In this document: positions 52,505 to 63,515 of the stretch, piece after piece | How the letters are laid out: every line of letters begins with the position of its first letter | Numbering within the stretch: the first letter of the stretch is position 1 | Assembly: GCA_019055375.1 (NCBI GenBank) | Contig: JAHQIW010004613.1 | Span: 47,433 to 111,432, forward strand | Length of the DNA stretch: 64,000 nt | Direction: 5' to 3' | Origin: Parelaphostrongylus tenuis | Taxonomy: Eukaryota > Nematoda > Chromadorea > Rhabditida > Metastrongylidae | Position numbers and translations under genes: made by a program | Notes under the pieces: generated by a model | Seen by the model: only the letters and a program-made list of their open reading frames with translations | What the model was told of the DNA's origin: nothing | The model's database searches: none

Positions 52505-53540
52505 ATTCTCGTCTCTGTTACATATTACAGATACACTTAGAGCTCTTATATTTCCTTAAGTTTTAAGTGCTTTATTTCACTTGCGAGAATCTTCATTCAT
52601 TTTCTTACCTCTTTACCCAATAGACGAGTCAAGGTGTTGATGGCCAATACCAATGTAGAAAAGTCGCCATATCGTTCCTTAACAGCATTACTTATACGTA
52701 CATTTATTGTTTTTGTTCGGTTGTTAGTGCTTCATCTTTCTCCTTGTTCTCTTGACATATTTTATTCGTTGATGATATTGCTTGTATGTACGCTGATTCT
52801 TTTTGCTGTGTTGCCACTATTATTCTAATTCGATTCGCTGAATAAATAGTTAGCTTTCAAAAACAAGATGCATGATTCTGACGACGCATAAATGTACTTT
52901 TATCTAAACAATAATGAACTTTCATCAATTTTTGAGCCTGAAGAGAGGAGCAGAGTACGACTGAGCCTTAATTTTGAGATAACTTGAATAAATTTACACA
53001 ATCAAGCCTCCTCTGTCCATTGCTCAACAGAGGCTCCGTCAATGAGAACGATAACGAATACGATTATTACTCACATGCATGGGAAATACCCTGCATGTGG
53101 GTGAGTGCATCACTGATGCTCGCAGTGACCCTGATCGCGCTGCGCCTTCAAAAATTTCTTCTGACATTTGATTCATCAAGCGCTTATTTCCAAAAAGGTC
53201 ACAGTAGTAATAGTAATATGGTATGCTGCAAAATGATAGCATGGGCCTATATATCTGAGAATTGGCCTCATTTTGGAAACCTATCGGGTTCTCAGCTTTT
53301 CAAATGCATGAGGCGATAAGTTAGTGAAAGTCATCATCACTACGCTTCATAAAGTAAACCACTTTAATATGTCTCAGCTTGTAAAACGAAATCCCATAAT
53401 TGAAACGCTAAGTCACGGTATTCTCTCTTTCTCTCCTAATCTTATAAACACTAGGAAAGTTCAGATATGATTTTTTTCATCTATGGTGGCTAAGATCTAT
53501 CCCTTGCTAGCACCTTTTTTCTTTTTGTCTTGTCTTAATA

Positions 53541-54030
53541 CTTCTAATAAGAACATATCACGGTTCAAGCTATTAAGGTCTAAGTGCTATACAGCGCCCG
53601 ACTCGCCCTACCGCTACTCATCAGTAGCACCGTCCTTTGCTCAGCCATCGCTTGAAGCTACACTTCTTTATGAAAGCATGAACGCTAAGCAATAAGTCGC
53701 TGTAAGTCGGATGATGGAGTTAGCTGCCATTGTAGTGATTAGCTGTTGAGCCTGAGAGGTATGATACATTTTGAAAGTCACAAGCACGGCTGCAGGCCAC
53801 TACAATGCCAGGTGCTTCCATCATCTGACTTGTAGTGCCTTATTGCTTGGCGTCGATTTGTTCGTAGAGCAAGCATAGCCTTAAGGGATCAGCTGAGCTA
53901 AGGATGGTGCTACTTATGAGTCTCGGTGGGGCGAAACAGGTGTTGTATAGCACTTGGACCTTAGTGGTTTGAAACATGATATATCCTTATCATATTATTC
54001 TTTGAGCGAGTTCTGTAAAGAGCGGTTTAA
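53541..54030. mobile_element. Foldback element FB1 nested in the left arm
   Basis: Two halves of about 245 bp are inverted copies of each other. AAGCAATAAGTCGCTG and GTCGGATGATGGAG at 53690-53716 pair with CCATCATCTGACTTG and CCTTATTGCTTGGCG further right, and outer blocks around GGTCTAAGTGCTATAC pair with GTATAGCACTTGGACC. Identity between halves is about 80%. No ORF. It resembles foldback/MITE-type DNA elements and lies about 490 bp from the inner edge of the giant arm. Confidence 0.75.
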
Positions 54031-54036
54031 TGGGAG

Positions 54037-54305
54037 GTTGGAGAGGTTTGATTACTTCAGTTAACCGATCTCCAGAGTCTGTTTTTTTTTTCACTATCCG
54101 CTTCCCAGTATTTCTACCATTCAATTCGTTTCTCGTCTTTTTCTTTGATCGTAGCAGAATGTCGGCTGAGCGCATCTCCTCGGAATCTAGAGTATTACCT
54201 GGCTATGGCGTCGCGTACGGTGTACATTGTTGACTGTCAGATAGTGTTGGAGGGTAGGGATCGGCCCTGCGCGAGCCGTGACTAACATCACAGCCACTCG
54301 ACCTC
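54037..54305 (+). repeat. Repeat R1 copy 3 (left arm)
   Basis: It reads FFFTIRFPVFLPFNSFLV in the R1 frame and directly abuts FB1. The 57.0-kb mirror keeps the family's better form FFLNVAECW where this copy has lost the frame (FFFDRSRM). Confidence 0.55.
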
Positions 54306-55566
54306 GGTGCCGCACTACTTGACATCAGAGTAAATAGTTTCATCATAAGCTATTCGATCATTTATTGATTTTTTGATACCCCTGTTTTTCCAGATATTTA
54401 CGGCAAAGATGTTGTTTCGGTTTTACCATGAACTAGGCAGGGTTTAATAGCTAAAAGACACGACCTTGATGAATTAAGCGCAAAGATTTCATTTTCCAAA
54501 TTCAGAAATACCACAGATTTTTTAAAGACCATGGTTTCATTGCTGCTCCCAGACTGAACTGATGAAAAAAGACGTTAAGAAGTTTTCTAATTCAATATTT
54601 GAGACTTTTTTCTTTCACACCCATTTTCAACCCCTCTAGTCCTTGTGCTCTTTTTGAAGATCTGATAGTTCTTAGATACCTTCAACGTCACGAGTTCAAA
54701 AGTGCACTTGGCTTTTCAGTAAACTTTCTTTTGTGTTCTGTCGGTAAAAAAAATCTGTTTCACATCAGAACATTTTTCGCTCTACACAGCTGTTCTTCTA
54801 AACTTACGAAAACATTTCGCTAGCACAAACCTCTACAACTTCAATAGTTTTCTTGATTTACAAAAAAGATATCGTGGTCCGCTGTTGAGCCAAAGCAAGC
54901 TTGAGATTTTGCACTCGACGCTCATTTCTTGTTGGCAAACGTGTGAATATATATTTTGAAAGGGAGATGACTTGATGCCATTGTTGCGAAATCTCGTTCA
55001 CATACAGGAGCAAGGAATGCGCGCCGCGTGTGAAATGCAATTTTACTTTCAGCGTTACAGCGCAACAGAGAATCGTTCGAAAATTTGGATTTAACTTTGG
55101 CATCATCGAGATTCAAGCTATCGAGTGATTGGAGTCTAAAGGGGTAGCTTTGTCCGGCAAAAATGTTCATCTTCTCTCTCTCCTGTTCGAGTGTGAAACA
55201 TAACTCTAAATTCACTGTTCCACCGTAGTCAGCGGAGCACATTGATAATAAAAGAGATTGTTGTAAGTTTCCAAGACATACGCTGTCGAATGACTACTAA
55301 AGCTTTGAAAAAAAAAATCTTTCTCCAAAGAAGCTGAAGACGGCGCGGGTAATGAGTACTGAATATTTTCACATTTAAACTTTAATCACCTTCATGATGC
55401 ACACTAATGTTAAGGTGTCCCAATGTAGATCACTATACCTTCAACAATGTCCTCCACTTGTGTTCAAAAGAACCATCTACGCCTTAACCGAGTTTATCTC
55501 CATACAGCAGTTATCGAATCCGCTAGCGTAACGAGTGAGCCACTCCTTATGCTAAACCTTACTTAA

Positions 55567-55758
55567 CTTATTGAGTTGCGAGAGCATCAAGTATGGCACA
55601 CCAATTTTCGCGCGGCGTGCGAAGAATTTGCATTGGCGTGTGTCTCGTATCACCCTCCTACCCTTCTTCCTCAAGCACTACAATTCAAATTTGAAGCAGA
55701 GTTTATGGAGAATGAATCAGGCAGTATTGCAAAACAGACATCTAACAAAGATTTTTAA
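55567..55758 (+). CDS. Possible terminal exon in the spacer, unknown product
   Basis: The open frame reads REHQVWHTNFRAACEEFA, LACVSYHPPTLLPQALQF, KFEAEFMENESGSIAK and QTSNKDF, then TAA. The composition is protein-like and less AT-rich than the surroundings. The likely start of the exon is an AG within 55567-55583, but the acceptor is weak. I do not recognise the protein. Confidence 0.35.
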   Translation, partial: LIELREHQVWHTNFRAACEEFALACVSYHPPTLLPQALQFKFEAEFMENESGSIAKQTSNKDF

Positions 55759-56283
55759 TGAAAAGAATTGTAGTAAAATCTGATAGCATATCTTGAGCCT
55801 TTTAGGTCTGTTATGGGCACTTCTATAGTGCTGGACACGTGCTTTGGCCTCACAGCCTCGTTAGTTGTGCTGTGTCATATAGCTCATTTAGTTCCTCGGG
55901 GGCTGTCGCTAAACAGGGCAGTCGTTGACGAACTTTTTTTTTACACTGATCGCATGATGGAAAATCACCGCTTCGCTATCCTAGTGTGATCGATTGTCGA
56001 TTGCATGGTGCGGCTGTTACATGGACATGTGTAACATGCCTTTCAATCGACTATTTCAAGACCTCGCTTGAAAACAATATAATCTCATAACATAGCTTTA
56101 GCATTATATAAGTGCTCATAACACATCTCATGAAAGGCTCAAAACATGTTCTCGGAATACACTGTTTCTTAGCGAGATCTTAGAACTGTCGATTGAAGGA
56201 TTCGTTATATATGCCCACGTATAAGCCTCGCGCCTATTCGGAACCGTATAAAAACCATCATATCAATGTTTTATGCATAAAAA

Positions 56284-56590
56284 TGTGGCACATGTGAAGC
56301 AGGGGATAGAGGTGCCTTTGCGTGACACAAAAGAAAGATGGTTCGACATCGCACACATGATTCACCAAGCCTTCTATCCCCGCGGTCACTAGATTGGTTA
56401 GCGGAATGGTCGCAGATTTAACTAGAGGGATAAGTGCTATTGATTCCTGTAGATCGAGAAGACACCGCGAGTCATTATAGAGGCCAGATATGCATGCAGT
56501 CACCTCAAATGATGATGAAAAGTTGAGGACGAATGCATGGCGAATCCCTTAGGGATTGATCAACGCCGAGAGCTCTATCTTTGATCTTTA
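56284..56590 (+). repeat. SINE-A copy 6 (decayed) at the spacer edge
   Basis: The head is degraded (GTGGCACATGTGAAGCAGG, GATGGTTCGACATCGCAC). The 3' half is better preserved: CACCGCGAGTCATTATAG, GAATGCATGGCGAATCCC and TTGATCAACGCCGAGAGCTC. It is followed by a TA-rich tract and then the start of the right arm. Confidence 0.75.
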
Positions 56591-56837
56591 TCTATATATA
56601 TATATTTATATTTATATAAATATCTGTGGTATTTTTAAATTCGGAAAATGAAATCTTTGCGCTTAATTCATCAAGGTCGTGTCTTTTAGCTATTAAACCC
56701 TGCCTATGTTCATGGTAAAACCGAAACAACATCTTTGCCGTAAATATCTGGAAAACAGGGGTATCAAAAATCAATAAATGATCGAATAGCTTATGATGAA
56801 ACTATTTACTCTGATGTCAAGTAATGGGGCACCGAGG

Positions 56838-57107
56838 TCGAGTGGCTGTGATGTTAGTCACGGCTCGCGCAGGGCCGATCCCTACCCTCCAACACTATCT
56901 GACAGTCAACAATGTACACCGTACGCGACGCCATAGCCAGGTAATACTCTAGATTCCGAGGAGATGCGCTCAGCCAACATTCTGCTACGTTCAAGAAGAA
57001 GACGAGAAACGAATTGAATGGTAGAAATACTGGGAAGCGGATAGTGAAAAAAAAAACAGACTCTGGAGATCGGTTAAATGAAGTAATCAAACCTCTCCAA
57101 CCTCCCA
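56838..57107 (-). repeat. Repeat R1 copy 4 (right arm)
   Basis: Mirror of copy 3, with 84 open codons: TIRFPVFLPFNSFLVFFLN, SASPRNLEYYLAMASRT. It is the longest open version in the window. Confidence 0.55.
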
Positions 57108-57599
57108 TTCAACCGCTCTTTACAGAACTCGCTCAAAGAATAATATGATAAGGATATATCATGTTTCAAACCATTAAGGTCTAAGTGCTATATAACGCCT
57201 GTTTCGCCCCACCGAGACTCATAAGTAGCACCATCCTTAGCTCAGCTGATCCCTTAAGGCTATGCTTCTCTACGAACAAATCGACGCCAAGCAATAAGGC
57301 ACTACAAGTCAGATGATGGAAGCACCTGGCATTGTAGTGGCCTGCAGCCGTGCTTGTGACTTTTAAAATCTATCATACCTCTCCAGGCTCAACAGCTAAT
57401 CACTACATTGGCAGCTAACTCCATCATCCGACTTACAGCGACTTATTGCTTAGCGTTCATGCTTTCATAAAGAAGTGTAGCTTCAAGCGATTGACTGAGC
57501 CAAGGACGGTGCTACTGATGAGTCGCGGTAGGGCGAGTCAGGCGCTGTATAGCACTTAGACCTTAATGGCTTGAACCGTGATATGTTCTTATTAGAAGT
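57108..57599. mobile_element. Foldback element FB1 nested in the right arm
   Basis: Mirror of the left-arm FB1, with a few substitutions. Together the two copies put four related inverted half-units around the 2.1-kb spacer, which could promote pairing or template switching. Confidence 0.75.
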
Positions 57600-58635
57600 A
57601 TTAAGACAAAACAAAAAGAAAAAAAGGTGCTAGCAAGGGATAGATCTTAGCCACCATAGATGAAAAAAATCATATCTGAACTTTCCTAGTGTTTATAAGA
57701 TTAGGAGAGAAAGAGAGAATACCGTGACTTAGCGTTTCAATTATGGGATTTCGTTTTACAAGCTGAGACATATTAAAGTGGTTTACTTTATGAAGCGTAG
57801 TGATGATGACTTTCACTAACTTATCGCCTCATGCATTTGAAAAGCTGAGAACCCGATAGGTTTCCAAAATGAGGCCAATTCTCAGATATATAGGCCCATG
57901 CTATCATTTTGCAGCATACCATATTACTATTACTACTGTGACCTTTTTGGAATAAGCGTTTGATGAATCAAATGTCAGAAGAAATTTTTGAAGGCGCAGC
58001 GCGATCAGGGTCACTGCGAGCATCAGTGATGCACTCACCCACATGCAGGGTATTTTCCCATGCATGTGAGTAATAATCGTATTCGTTATCGTTCTCATTG
58101 ACGGAGCCTCTGTTGAGCAATGGACAGAGGAGGCTTGATTGTGTAAATTTATTCAAGTTATCTCAAAATTAAGGCTCAGTCGTACTCTGCTCCTCTCTTC
58201 AGGCTCAAAAATTGATGAAAGTTCATTATTGTTTAGATAAAAGTACATTTATGCGTCGTCAGAATCATGCATCTTGTTTTTGAAAGCTAACTATTTATTC
58301 AGCGAATCGAATTAGAATAATAGTGGCAACACAGCAAAAAGAATCAGCGTACATACAAGCAATATCATCAACGAATAAAATATGTCAAGAGAACAAGGAG
58401 AAAGATGAAGCACTAACAACCGAACAAAAACAATAAATGTACGTATAAGTAATGCTGTTAAGGAACGATATGGCGACTTTTCTACATTGGTATTGGCCAT
58501 CAACACCTTGACTCGTCTATTGGGTAAAGAGGTAAGAAAATGAATGAAGATTCTCGCAAGTGAAATAAAGCACTTAAAACTTAAGGAAATATAAGAGCTC
58601 TAAGTGTATCTGTAATATGTAACAGAGACGAGAAT

Positions 58636-58850
58636 TTATAGCCTATAATTAATTTTCCCTGCATTAGTATACGACAGCTCAATCTGGAAGCTGCCAAAGC
58701 TTTCGAGCTCATGAATTCTTTTTGCACAGGAGTTACTGTGCACCGATACTTGTGCTGCCAAGAGCTCGAACTTTTGACCATCTGGAAACATGCATAAATT
58801 GGCGTAAATATATTCTAGGTAGACTTTTCTGTCATAGTAAGCATTCATTT
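58636..58850 (-). CDS. Possible terminal exon (right arm)
   Basis: Mirror of 52290-52504 with identical translation. Confidence 0.35.
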
Positions 58851-59269
58851 CTAAAATACACTCTTAGACAAACTTTCGACGGAATCAATCATGCAAACCG
58901 AGGTGCAGTGAAAGCTGAAGTACATGCCAGTCAATACTAAATGAAATGCTGCAGAATGGATTGCTACAGAATAATCAAGTATTATTGGAGGACAAATGTC
59001 CATACCATCTTTCAAAAGTATTATGTAACATATGCTATCTCAAGTCGAAACATGAAGACCCAAGGCCTTCCCTTACATGAGATGGAATAAGTAACGATAT
59101 CAAGATGTGGCTAAATTTCAGCGGCCTACAAAACACTGCTTCAGTTATAAGAATACATCTCGAGACTTTACGCCGTCTACTGTGCTAGAAACCGTTTAAA
59201 CGAGCGTCTTATCTCTAGAGGAGCACACATCGACTTGCTTTGATACTAACGAAGAGAGTACGACATATC

Positions 59270-59554
59270 TTATACTTTGAAAGATGTGGGATGATCGAAC
59301 AACGATTGACCAGAAGAGTAGAACACGCTAAGTCCGGACAGAACATCAGCTAGATGGACATTCGAAAACTCTACAATATACACCTTTGGGACAGATCGAC
59401 ACGACACTATGGTTACGCTTTTAGGCGGTACCAAAAATCCTGCGAATAGAGTCAAAGCAGCGAGGCGTAGAATCTTCAGTCTCTTTCGATTAAATTTTAT
59501 GAAACCAATGACGAATAGAAGTTTGAGCCTAATTATCAGAACTTGTGCATCCAC
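59270..59554 (-). CDS. Possible exon with membrane segment (right arm)
   Basis: Mirror of 51586-51870 with the same translation. Identity in this tract gives no information on selection. Confidence 0.3.
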   Translation of the reverse strand: MDAQVLIIRLKLLFVIGFIKFNRKRLKILRLAALTLFAGFLVPPKSVTIVSCRSVPKVYIVEFSNVHLADVLSGLSVFYSSGQSLFDHPTSFKV

Positions 59555-59926
59555 TCAAATAATTAACATTTATTTCACTACCAGTATCCCGTGATGAAGA
59601 ATAGTAATGATATTGAGACGAAAACAGTTTATATTATAATTTTCTTACGCTAAAACTTCCACATGCAATTACCAAGCTCACGTAGATAAGTGCGGCAGTA
59701 AACGTACACCTGCCGCGCTGCCGCTGACATCACTATCTGATAAAAAATTTCCTTTCCAGAGCAGAGCATTTTGATGGGAAAAAGCGAAATATAGATTGTT
59801 GGCTGTCAAATGATTTCGTTTATGCTCTAACACTTTTGCTGATTTGTTCGTCAATTATTCAAAAGAAACATTTGATCAACAATGCAATCGCCATCATGAT
59901 TAATGAATATGTAACCGCTTGCTAAG

Positions 59927-60375
59927 GAAAGATTGAATGTCTTTCTTCGAGAAGGAATGATTATGTCGGTTGAAATCGGTGAGAAAACACGTAAACAATG
60001 ACCATGAGTGCGTTGCACGCGTGACCGCTTCGAAAGCTTCACTTACGACCGTGCAGGTTAAATCTTCTCAAGTCCCTCACGTCAGTTGGAGTTCGAGGAT
60101 ACTAGTACTTCGTCTGCTACGAGGAAAACACGCGTCACCAAGTGGCAGCCCAGCAACAAAGACCTTACAGCTCAACAAAAGCTAAAGTGACATGTTAAGA
60201 ATATTACGCTCTCGGTTTTCTAGGATTGCATAGCACATTATTTTGCGAACTGCTCGACAACAAGCAGGCAATCATCGTCGATGACTGCGGTGAACAACTC
60301 GGAGAGTTAGGCATAGCAGTGCAAGTGAACCGCCCAAAACAACTCAGCGTTGCCCTTCTCCAGGACAACTTTTGA
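59927..60375 (+). CDS. Gene B, last two exons (right arm)
   Basis: Mirror copy in the near-identical tract: exon 59927-59978, intron, then exon 60224-60375 ending in TGA. Sequence and frames equal the left-arm copy, so both arms keep the same coding potential. The intron contains another protein-like stretch (EFEDTSTSSATRKTR and TKWQPSNKDLTAQQK, about 60090-60192) whose splice sites do not fit. Confidence 0.45.
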
Positions 60376-62036
60376 CGTCATACTAAAAATGACTCGTCTC
60401 ATTTTGGAAGGACTAAGCTAAACCACCGTGCCACATGCACCGTAAAACTCAAATTTGCTCCATCGCATTGACATCTCTTCTGCGCCCTAAAGAAGTGTCT
60501 GAGGAAGAAAAATTTAAAAAATACAACCAGCTGAAAGTGATCGTACTGACTTCTTTGATCCCTAGCCTCATTCTTTCTGGGAGGCAAAAATTCATTATTT
60601 ACGCATCTAATGGTTGTAAATCATTGATTGCGATGGAGATCATGTGAATAGTTGGTTTCCTGACATGAATAACACTTGAGTTAAGAAAAGAGTCGAAATG
60701 TGACGGAAATCATATGAACTTCTCAATGTGATATGCCCGCATCAGTTACATAATCAAAGCAAAAAAAATCTCTAGAATATTTCAAGTGAGCAGAAAAAGT
60801 GTTCTCTGAATACCTTTCCTTGTGAACTGATCTCATTTGTCAGCTCGACTCCTCTGAACTTATTCGTACTGCCCTCGCTTTCCACTCCTGAAATATGTCA
60901 CAGCAATAATGTATAGATCAAAGTGGTTGAATATATAAAAATTAGAAGGAATAAAGTATTTTACCGATGGCTAGTCGTGCTCTCTTTTCGATGACACCGA
61001 CACCACAAGACGACGGCTGTCATCTGTTGTTGGCAGAAGGAACATCGCCGGCCAACATCTGTAATACCTGTCAACTCGTAACGTGAGAACGAACATGAAA
61101 AAATGTTTTTATGAGTGATTGTATGCATTTATTCAAATAATTTCCAGTCATCTATTTTCAACAATGTCCGAGCTCGCTATTTCTGGTTTTTTTTCTAGTT
61201 GTGCTACAACATTACCACAAATTCCTTTCTACCAGGTTTTTCTTTGAGAACTAACAACCGAGTAGAGACATTAACCCTACAATTCGTTTCGGCCAAAGTT
61301 CTTCAACTACTCGATCACTGGTGAGACAGAAGACTGCGCTTCCAATCTAGAGATAGACGAGAACACTGAAATACCATGCTGGAGAGCTTAGAAATTCTAT
61401 CAAGCTACCTTATAGTGAAGAATGGTATCCATTCATGGTTAGCTGGATATTGTAATAATAGAAAAACTCAAAGACATTTTTCTCTATTGTCCATCCTTTG
61501 AAAAATACTGTACATACCGACAATAATCTAAAGCCAGATAAAACTATTCGTCTAAGGCTTCTCTGATTATCAAACGAGCAATCGCCGTTGGTAAGAAGTG
61601 GTAAAAATCTGTGATTAGAAATACACTGTGGCATAAATTTCATCCAGTATTTCACGCCCCTTTAATTGTTTTCGAACTGCCTATATGACTGCTATGTGAA
61701 GCGGAGTATCACTTGAGTTATTTCGACGGCAGTGCTGAGCAGTACAAGTTGCTTCATTTTTCATAAGATATGATGTTGAATACATTGACGAAAAAGTAGA
61801 CTTTTGATGTACACATCGAAGATCATTCACTTGGATATTTGAAACGTGACGAACGACTCCCCTAGGTACAATAAGGCTCGACACCACGGTGATCATTTTA
61901 TGTGGTAGCCACTATCCTGTGCTAAGAATCAAAACAGCAGAACACAGAATGCTCGCATTTGAATAATATTTGCAAAATTGAATGATTATTTATTAAAAGT
62001 GCTTGATTGTCAAACGTATATAGAGTCTTGTTTCAG

Positions 62037-62243
62037 ACTGATTTCCTGGCAAGATTGATTTCATTGCTCACAGTGCGTGAAGAGCATAGTGGTGACCATA
62101 CTCCATCGAAGAAGTTAGACGTTGAACTTTTGTCAACAGGCTGGTCCTTGAATTGGATCATCAACTGCATCTCATCTGAGCAGGGGTATTTGCGACCGAA
62201 TAGTGAGATGCTGCATACCATCATGATTCTTCGCTCTGACTAA
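62037..62243 (+). CDS. Possible terminal exon (right arm)
   Basis: Mirror of 48912-49118 with the same acceptor and stop. It differs at about seven residues (for example REEHSGD for REEPSGD, and MILRSD for IILRSN). Confidence 0.35.
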   Translation, partial: TDFLARLISLLTVREEHSGDHTPSKKLDVELLSTGWSLNWIINCISSEQGYLRPNSEMLHTIMILRSD

Positions 62244-62654
62244 TGCAAAATCCTCAGGATGTCAATGTTCTTTTTTGAGAAAGAAAAATGCGCACCTCCT
62301 TCTAGCTCGTAGGAGAAGAAATTATAAAATACTGGATAAACGTTCTTAGGTGAGCTGAAGTGCTTTTCAAAATGTTTCAATAGGTAAACTTTTCACGAAT
62401 AATGCCGCACACGTGGACTTTAGACAATGATATTTTAGACTGTTTTCCTCAATTATGTCAAACAGCCGCTCTAAGCAGAGGAGTTTCTGTGGGTACCATG
62501 CACAGGGCAGTAAATGCTTTCAAATCAAAACTCCTCACAGACGTTTGTACAATTATTCAGATGGTCTGACATCTCGTAACTGAGCTGATGATTTGTAATG
62601 CTGAAACATACAACCGCATGTCTCTTGCAACAGAAAATAGGACGACGCGTTCTG

Positions 62655-62731
62655 CCTGACTGACGAAAATTGTAATGTCGAAACACGTGTATCGGGCTAG
62701 AGCCCTTACCAGACCACATGACATGTAGCCT
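62655..62731 (-). repeat. Repeat R2 copy (right arm)
   Basis: Mirror of 48425-48500, with TCGGGCTAGAGCCCTTACC and CAGACCACATGACATGTAG. Confidence 0.65.
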
Positions 62732-63029
62732 CAAATAATAAGGAAATATCTACGGAAATTAAGATCTGTCAAAAATTTTTTGAACTAGCTTCGCCAGATA
62801 ACGTCTATGAAAATCCCTACATTACCTGAATCATATTTAGCGCAATAGTATGTATAAAGGAGTACGAATTTTCATTAATTGGCAGGTGATAGGAGCGGTT
62901 ATACCTAAGCCTACCTAATAACGAGTATCCATTAGTAAGTACTAACGATTGGCAGCGGTTACTATATGGAATGCTGTATTACGTTGAAGATAAGGTTCCT
63001 TAACACCTGTTGAAAATTCAGAACAACAG

Positions 63030-63515
63030 TTATTCCTCAAAGTGAAGACTGTCATAATTGACTATCTCTTGCCAACAATCATTCACCCTCGAGATCTGCT
63101 CAAAATACCATTCATTAGCTTTTAATCAAAAAACTCTTAACATGCCTCTTTAACTTCATAAAATTTCTTGAATCGGCGTCCACGTAGAAAATGTTCCATT
63201 GAGCGAAAACTGAATTGTAACTGGACGGTGCAGCAACTGCTGGGTTCGGCAAAATCTCAGTTCTCTCTAATTCAACAAACTTCTACTCAATCTCATTTAC
63301 CATTGTGAGGTTTAGCGTTGTCTTGTTCGAACAGCGCGCATGCGAGACTGAGATCACTACTTCCAAGTCGTTTGCACCACTTTGCAACAATCACATGGCT
63401 CCCAGTTCCTTCACCTTCGACATCAAAGATCTCCTTCGCAGCGTCTCTTTTGTGAGTTGACGCTTCCACCAGTAGCGTATCAAACTCGAAGCTCAATTTT
63501 GGACGTTGTCATCAT
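63030..63515 (-). pseudogene. Mariner transposase relic (right arm)
   Basis: Mirror of 47640-48126 with the same internal deletion and frameshifts, so it decayed before the arms duplicated. The HTH portion (DAAKEIFDVEGEGTGSH) and DNAKPH are again readable. Confidence 0.8.

Larger units (their letters stand above)
47156..54521 (+). repeat. Giant inverted repeat, left arm
   Basis: This arm is the reverse complement of 56618-64000. Matching coordinates add up to 111155-111156 in the outer part, about 111150 near 49.6 kb, and 111138-111140 from 50.5 kb inward, so only a few short indels separate the arms. Identity is near complete from about 50.59 to 53.7 kb and lower outside. The outer limit cannot be set, because the right arm runs off the window. 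Confidence 0.95.
54522..56617. other. Unique spacer of the giant inverted repeat
   Basis: About 2.1 kb not shared between arms. It holds opposing open frames near 54.92-55.24 kb (106 codons on the minus strand, starting MCSADYGGTVNLEL; on the plus strand an acceptor ACTTTCAG followed by LQRNRESFENLDLTLASS), an exon candidate at 55.58-55.76 kb, and a SINE-A copy at the right edge. A TA-rich tract (56591-56620) marks the right inner boundary. Confidence 0.8.

Noticed and set aside
52984..53319. 111-codon frame in the left arm as a gene
   Set aside because: The mirror copy is split by a one-base homopolymer difference at 53084, and there is no splice or motif support. A short hairpin (CACATGCATGGG with CCCTGCATGTG) lies inside it.
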